DNA of 64,000 bases from an uncultured Glaciecola sp. (GTDB lineage: Bacteria; Pseudomonadota; Gammaproteobacteria; Enterobacterales; Alteromonadaceae), in NCBI RefSeq assembly GCF_937770335.1, contig NZ_CALJHY010000003.1:372001-436000 (forward strand), in the 5' to 3' direction. Every line of letters begins with the position of its first letter. The stretch's first letter is position 1. A program made the translations under genes and the position numbers. Of this stretch, positions 60,168-64,000 are shown one piece after another. The notes under the pieces are model-generated. The model saw nothing but the letters and a program-made list of their open reading frames with translations. It had not been told where the DNA came from and searched no databases.

Positions 60168-61589
60168 CTATTTTGCGTCTGCATTCACAATCTGTGAAAT
60201 AATTCCTGTGGTTGAAACACCGTCTTCAAACAAAAGCACGCGCACCTCGCCACCATTGGCGATGACCTCATTACCACCTGCAATTTCATGTATCTTATAA
60301 TCGCCTCCTTTGACCAAAACATCAGGCAAAATATCGGCAATAAGTGATTGCGGTGTATCCTCACTAAAAGGCACAACCCAATCAACTGCACTTAACCCTG
60401 CCAATACTGCCATTCTGCGTTGTAAGTTATTAATGGGCCTGCCATCGCCCTTTAGTTTACGCACTGAATCGTCTGTATTGACAGCAACAATTAAACGGTC
60501 GCCCAGCGTTGCGGCTTCCGTTAAATAAGCGACATGTCCCGAGTGTAAAATATCAAAACAGCCGTTTGTCATGACAACACGTTCGCCCTTGTCCTGAGCT
60601 TGTTGCACGACAAGGCGAAGTTGCTGTGCATTCATCACGCCGCCACCTTGATGCCCTTGCACATTTAGCGCAATAGCAAGCTCGGTAGTCGACACGGTTG
60701 ATGTGCCTAATTTACCTACAACAACGCTAGCCGCATGGTTTGCGAACTGACAGGCTCTTTCCAACGACATACCAACTGCCATGCAACAGGCTAGCGTCGA
60801 AATTACGGTATCGCCAGCACCAGTAACGTCGTAAACCTCTTTGGCATGCGCCGGTAAATGATAAACTTGCTCTTGATATAAGGACATGCCTTTTTCTGAA
60901 CGAGTAACTAATACCGCATCCAGATCGCACTTCTGCTTTAAGGCTTGTGCACGGGTAAATAATTCATCTTCACTTTCACAAACACCCATCTCGCCTTCAA
61001 ATTCAGACATGTTAGGTGTCAGCAATGTTGCCCCTTTATATCGAGCAAAGTCACTTCCTTTGGGGTCAACAATAACGGGCTTGTTGTATTTGCGAGCGAG
61101 TAAAATAAGTGATTGAGGATCAGACAGGCACCCTTTGTTGTAATCTGAAAGCACAACTAAATCGGTGTGTTTAACTTGCTCTTCAAACATGGCAAGCAAT
61201 TCTGATTTATCGTCTTTGGCAAAACTCTTTTCAAAATCTAAACGCAATAATTGCTGATTACGGCTCATTATCCGAAGTTTCGTGATGGTGTCTTGAGTTG
61301 CTACTTTTGAAAACTGACAGGTCACGTCCATAGCCGCTAGGCGATCGTTGAGTATTTGAGCTGCTTCGTCCTCACCGGTCATTCCAATCAATACAACTTG
61401 AGCGCCCAGTGTTGCCGCGTTAATAGCCACGTTCGCGGCTCCACCTGGACGGTCTTCCATATCAACTACACGCACTATTGGTACTGGCGCTTCAGGAGAA
61501 ATGCGCGCAGTAGGGCCGGTCCAATAACGATCCAACATTACATCGCCAATGATAAGGATTTTCGCTTTGCTAAAATCAGGTATTTGCAT
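60168..61589 (-). CDS. hldE: Bifunctional heptose-7-phosphate kinase/heptose-1-phosphate adenylyltransferase
   Basis: This 473-residue bifunctional enzyme of ADP-heptose synthesis for lipopolysaccharide has an N-terminal PfkB/ribokinase-like kinase. Evidence is [25 protein letters not shown] and the catalytic [10 protein letters not shown]. The C-terminal cytidylyltransferase-like domain has [16 protein letters not shown] with the HxGH motif. Length matches the family of about 475. Confidence 0.97.
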   Translation of the reverse strand: MQIPDFSKAKILIIGDVMLDRYWTGPTARISPEAPVPIVRVVDMEDRPGGAANVAINAATLGAQVVLIGMTGEDEAAQILNDRLAAMDVTCQFSKVATQDTITKLRIMSRNQQLLRLDFEKSFAKDDKSELLAMFEEQVKHTDLVVLSDYNKGCLSDPQSLILLARKYNKPVIVDPKGSDFARYKGATLLTPNMSEFEGEMGVCESEDELFTRAQALKQKCDLDAVLVTRSEKGMSLYQEQVYHLPAHAKEVYDVTGAGDTVISTLACCMAVGMSLERACQFANHAASVVVGKLGTSTVSTTELAIALNVQGHQGGGVMNAQQLRLVVQQAQDKGERVVMTNGCFDILHSGHVAYLTEAATLGDRLIVAVNTDDSVRKLKGDGRPINNLQRRMAVLAGLSAVDWVVPFSEDTPQSLIADILPDVLVKGGDYKIHEIAGGNEVIANGGEVRVLLFEDGVSTTGIISQIVNADAK

Positions 61590-61642
61590 GATTAACTGTC
61601 TTGTGAATTGCTATTTGTTTTGAATTACCTGAGAGTATAACA

Positions 61643-61993
61643 ATGAATCAGAAAAATTCCGATAAACCTTGGTTTATCTACCTCATAAAAAACAAACTTA
61701 ACCAACTGTATTGCGGTATTACCGTAGACGTGCAGCGGCGTTTTTTGGAGCACGCAAGTAACAGTACCAAATGTGCAAAGGCGCTGAAGGGGAAAGGACC
61801 GCTAGTAATTATGTTTTGCGCTCGGGTAGGCAATCAATCCGAAGCATTAAAATTAGAGCATTGGTTAAAAAAGCAAACTAGGCAACATAAAGACAAGCTT
61901 ATAGCCGGTACTTCAGCATTACCAGTTGAGCATGAATTACTTGGGTCACGGATTATTCAGGCCAATATTAACCGGCAAATAAGTCAGCAATAA
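61643..61993 (+). CDS. GIY-YIG nuclease-domain protein (UPF0213/YhbQ-like)
   Basis: This 116-residue protein is a single GIY-YIG domain, with WFIYLIKNKLNQLYCGITVDVQRRF, the conserved Arg and a downstream Glu in LKLEHWLKK. It resembles YhbQ/UPF0213 proteins, small DNA-processing factors. Its end overlaps the convergent DUF350 gene by 26 bases. Confidence 0.9.
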   Translation: MNQKNSDKPWFIYLIKNKLNQLYCGITVDVQRRFLEHASNSTKCAKALKGKGPLVIMFCARVGNQSEALKLEHWLKKQTRQHKDKLIAGTSALPVEHELLGSRIIQANINRQISQQ

Positions 61994-62873
61994 GCAACGC
62001 TAAACCAATGCTCAATACAAATTCGATACTCGCAATACCGATATTATGGTGTAAATCAACTTCTGTTTTCCAATTAACACCGCTCAAGATGATTCGTTTT
62101 GACACGCTCGACAATATAATAAGAAACACTGAAAACCCAGCACTAACAACTAACCAGCCTGTTACATTACTGACATATGAATGAGGATCGTAAACTAAAA
62201 TAGACCCCGCTGAAGAAACCGCTATCGCTGTTCCTATCAAGTTACCTGAATGCTGAATTGCTAGCGCTAATTGCCCTTTACAAAGGTCACGTTGAAAGCT
62301 GTTATCTTGATTATTGCTGGCATAGCGACGTTCATATAACCGAGTCGTCAAGAGCAAAACGATTAACACCACCATTGAACCTGATAAAATCGCAATAAAG
62401 GTATTAGCGTCGGATCCCACCGCCCAGTCCATAATACTTTTAATGATAATTGCACTGGCTATTGAGCTGCCGGCATCAACTAAGGCTACCGATACATTCT
62501 TCTCAGAAATCATTTTGTTTTTATCGAGTCGGTTTAACACTACTTTGTCGTGCGCATAACGACCGGCTTTTACTAAAACGATACCAATACTGCCAAATAT
62601 CAACATGCCCAAAGCCGCAGCTTCAAAACCTAAGTGAGTATGTCTCCCAACCACCGATGATAAAACGATAGTGAGTGATAACATTCTGCCAGCCATACTG
62701 ATACCGAATGCAAAATTATCTTTCTCACCTAATTCACTTCTAACGCTTGTTTTTGTGAAAAATCCTGATAAAGAGCGGATAGCAAACAGCAACAGAATTG
62801 CGATTGAAATATCGATAGCCAAATAAACTAGGATTTCGGATGATAAAGGCACAAGTTGAACCAGTTGTTCCAT
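61968..62873 (-). CDS. DUF350-family inner membrane protein
   Basis: This 301-residue membrane protein has about eight helices and appears to be a tandem DUF350 protein: DNFAFGISMAGRMLSLTIVLSS and QLALAIQHSGNLIGTAIAVSSA are matching Asn/Ala/Gly-rich repeats. Its function is unknown. It is convergent with the GIY-YIG gene and divergent from glnE. Confidence 0.82.
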   Translation of the reverse strand: MEQLVQLVPLSSEILVYLAIDISIAILLLFAIRSLSGFFTKTSVRSELGEKDNFAFGISMAGRMLSLTIVLSSVVGRHTHLGFEAAALGMLIFGSIGIVLVKAGRYAHDKVVLNRLDKNKMISEKNVSVALVDAGSSIASAIIIKSIMDWAVGSDANTFIAILSGSMVVLIVLLLTTRLYERRYASNNQDNSFQRDLCKGQLALAIQHSGNLIGTAIAVSSAGSILVYDPHSYVSNVTGWLVVSAGFSVFLIILSSVSKRIILSGVNWKTEVDLHHNIGIASIEFVLSIGLALLIADLFAG

Positions 62874-62952
62874 ATTTGGATAATCCTAACGACACAGTAA
62901 ATTGAAAACGGTATCATAATACCGTTATTGACGATTATTCACACAGGTTTAA

Positions 62953-64000
62953 ATGCAAAAGTTACCATATATTCTAATTGAGCGGGCCAAAGGTCACTTT
63001 GCTGACTTTACTGAAAAGCTCGAAAATGCGTTAGTTCGGGATAAACGATATATAAACGAACGAACGGGTTATCTCAAACTATTGGATACAAACCAAGCGG
63101 ACGTGACACTTGCTTTTGCTTTGAGCGATTTTATTGCTCGAACAGCACAACTCTACCCGATTCAGTTTATGCAGAAACTACCCGCTATTATCGGGCGTCC
63201 CAACCATGATGGTCAACAATATCAAGAATATTACTTACAGTTGCAACAACATCTTCAGCAAGCGCTAGCCACTGAAAATAATGAAGCCAGCCTTCACAAA
63301 GCGCTGCGTCAATTTCGACATTTAACAATGCTCTCAATTGCTTGGCGTGATTTGGTCTACAAAGCCGATATTAAACAATCATTATTGGCCATTTCTCATT
63401 TAGCCGATGCGTTGATTAATTCAGCTAACGATTGGTTATACCGAAAAGCCTGCGAAAGATACGGTAATCCAGCTCGCGTTAGTCAGCAATTAGATGACGG
63501 AGCCCCTGCCCTGCATCAACAAGAATTATTGATCATCGGGATGGGGAAGTTAGGTGGGCATGAACTTAATTTTTCATCCGATATCGATTTGATTTTTGTT
63601 TATCCTGAATCGGGCGAAACAGATCATCCTCGCAAGCCCATTGATCATCAAACTTTCTTTACGCGCTTGGCACAGAAGCTCATTGCTGCGCTGCATCAAA
63701 CGACAATGGACGGACAAGTATATCGAGTTGACATGCGCCTGCGTCCGCTTGGAGATAGCGGTCCACTGGTAGTTTCTATGCCGGCGTTTGAATCCTATTA
63801 CTTAGAGCAAGGCAGAGAATGGGAAAGATTCGCGATGCAAAAAGCACGAGTCATTAATCCTGACTCTGAGCTTGTCACAGAACTGCAAAGCATTATTACG
63901 CCTTTTGTGTATCGTAAATACCTTGATTTTACCACGCTTGAGTCATTGCGAAATATGAAGAAACTAATCGCCAATGAAGTAGCAAGACGCAATTTAACGA
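62953..64000 (+). CDS. glnE: Glutamine synthetase adenylyltransferase/adenylyl-removing enzyme, 5' part
   Basis: This is the first 349 codons of GlnE, which runs off the window. The frame is open from the ATG at 62953. The nucleotidyltransferase signature GMGKLGGHELNFSSDIDLIF and the following VDMRLRPLGDSGPLV and REWERFAMQKARVI are intact. It adenylylates and deadenylylates glutamine synthetase in nitrogen control. The start falls within the divergent DUF350 gap, after a GGTTTAA stretch. Confidence 0.95.
   Translation, partial: MQKLPYILIERAKGHFADFTEKLENALVRDKRYINERTGYLKLLDTNQADVTLAFALSDFIARTAQLYPIQFMQKLPAIIGRPNHDGQQYQEYYLQLQQHLQQALATENNEASLHKALRQFRHLTMLSIAWRDLVYKADIKQSLLAISHLADALINSANDWLYRKACERYGNPARVSQQLDDGAPALHQQELLIIGMGKLGGHELNFSSDIDLIFVYPESGETDHPRKPIDHQTFFTRLAQKLIAALHQTTMDGQVYRVDMRLRPLGDSGPLVVSMPAFESYYLEQGREWERFAMQKARVINPDSELVTELQSIITPFVYRKYLDFTTLESLRNMKKLIANEVARRNLT

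Overview
This window looks like a chromosomal segment of a marine gammaproteobacterium of the Alteromonadales type (Colwelliaceae/Alteromonadaceae-like). That placement is inferred from the low-to-moderate GC content, the pyrG-eno pair, hldE and glnE at the right end, and a full exosortase A (XrtA/EpsH) exopolysaccharide locus. No rRNA, tRNA or CRISPR array was seen, and no gene for a transcription factor was recognised.

Layout. 0-3.5 kb: housekeeping genes pyrG and eno. 4.3-9.2 kb: a MbnH-like di-heme enzyme and a MbnP-like four-Cys lipoprotein, divergent from a large secreted choice-of-anchor-B/Calx-beta protein with a GlyGly-CTERM-like tail. 9.5-14.1 kb: an MsbA-type ABC exporter and a large secreted zinc metalloprotease. 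14.3-27.3 kb: a first exopolysaccharide arm with a UDP-glucuronate 4-epimerase, a Tat-signal protein followed by a PqqD-like / HprK-related kinase / nucleotidyltransferase trio, a secreted trypsin-like protease, a frameshifted acetyltransferase, a PcRGLX/YetA-like protein, glycosyltransferases, a WalW-type deacetylase and an XrtA-type FemAB protein. 27.6-29.1 kb: a proline-rich-linker lipoprotein. 29.1-33.5 kb: a decayed mobile zone with a broken tyrosine recombinase, a broken IS110-family transposase and one intact sulfotransferase gene. 33.5-46.9 kb: glycosyltransferases, flippase, polymerase/ligase, XrtA-type asparagine-synthase-like protein, a PHP phosphoesterase-like protein and a VanZ-acyltransferase fusion. 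46.9-60.1 kb: the core XrtA system (TIGR03087 glycosyltransferase, acyltransferase, glycosyltransferase, exosortase A with an EpsI domain, DUF3473 deacetylase, initiating sugar transferase, export lipoprotein, chain-length protein, tyrosine autokinase, beta-barrel protein and ATPase). 60.1-64 kb: hldE, a GIY-YIG protein, a DUF350 membrane protein and the start of glnE.

How it fits together. The initiating transferase loads a sugar on undecaprenyl phosphate. The many glycosyltransferases extend it, and the acyltransferases, sulfotransferase and deacetylases may decorate it. The flippase and ligase/polymerase handle it in the inner membrane, and the Wzz/kinase/export-lipoprotein/beta-barrel set would export it. 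Exosortase A would process PEP-CTERM proteins encoded elsewhere, since none was found here. The epimerase, sulfotransferase and PcRGLX-like protein suggest, by inference only, an acidic and perhaps sulfated polymer. The most intriguing poorly explained units are the PqqD/HprK-like/nucleotidyltransferase trio with its Tat-signal neighbour, and the MbnH/MbnP/choice-of-anchor-B trio.
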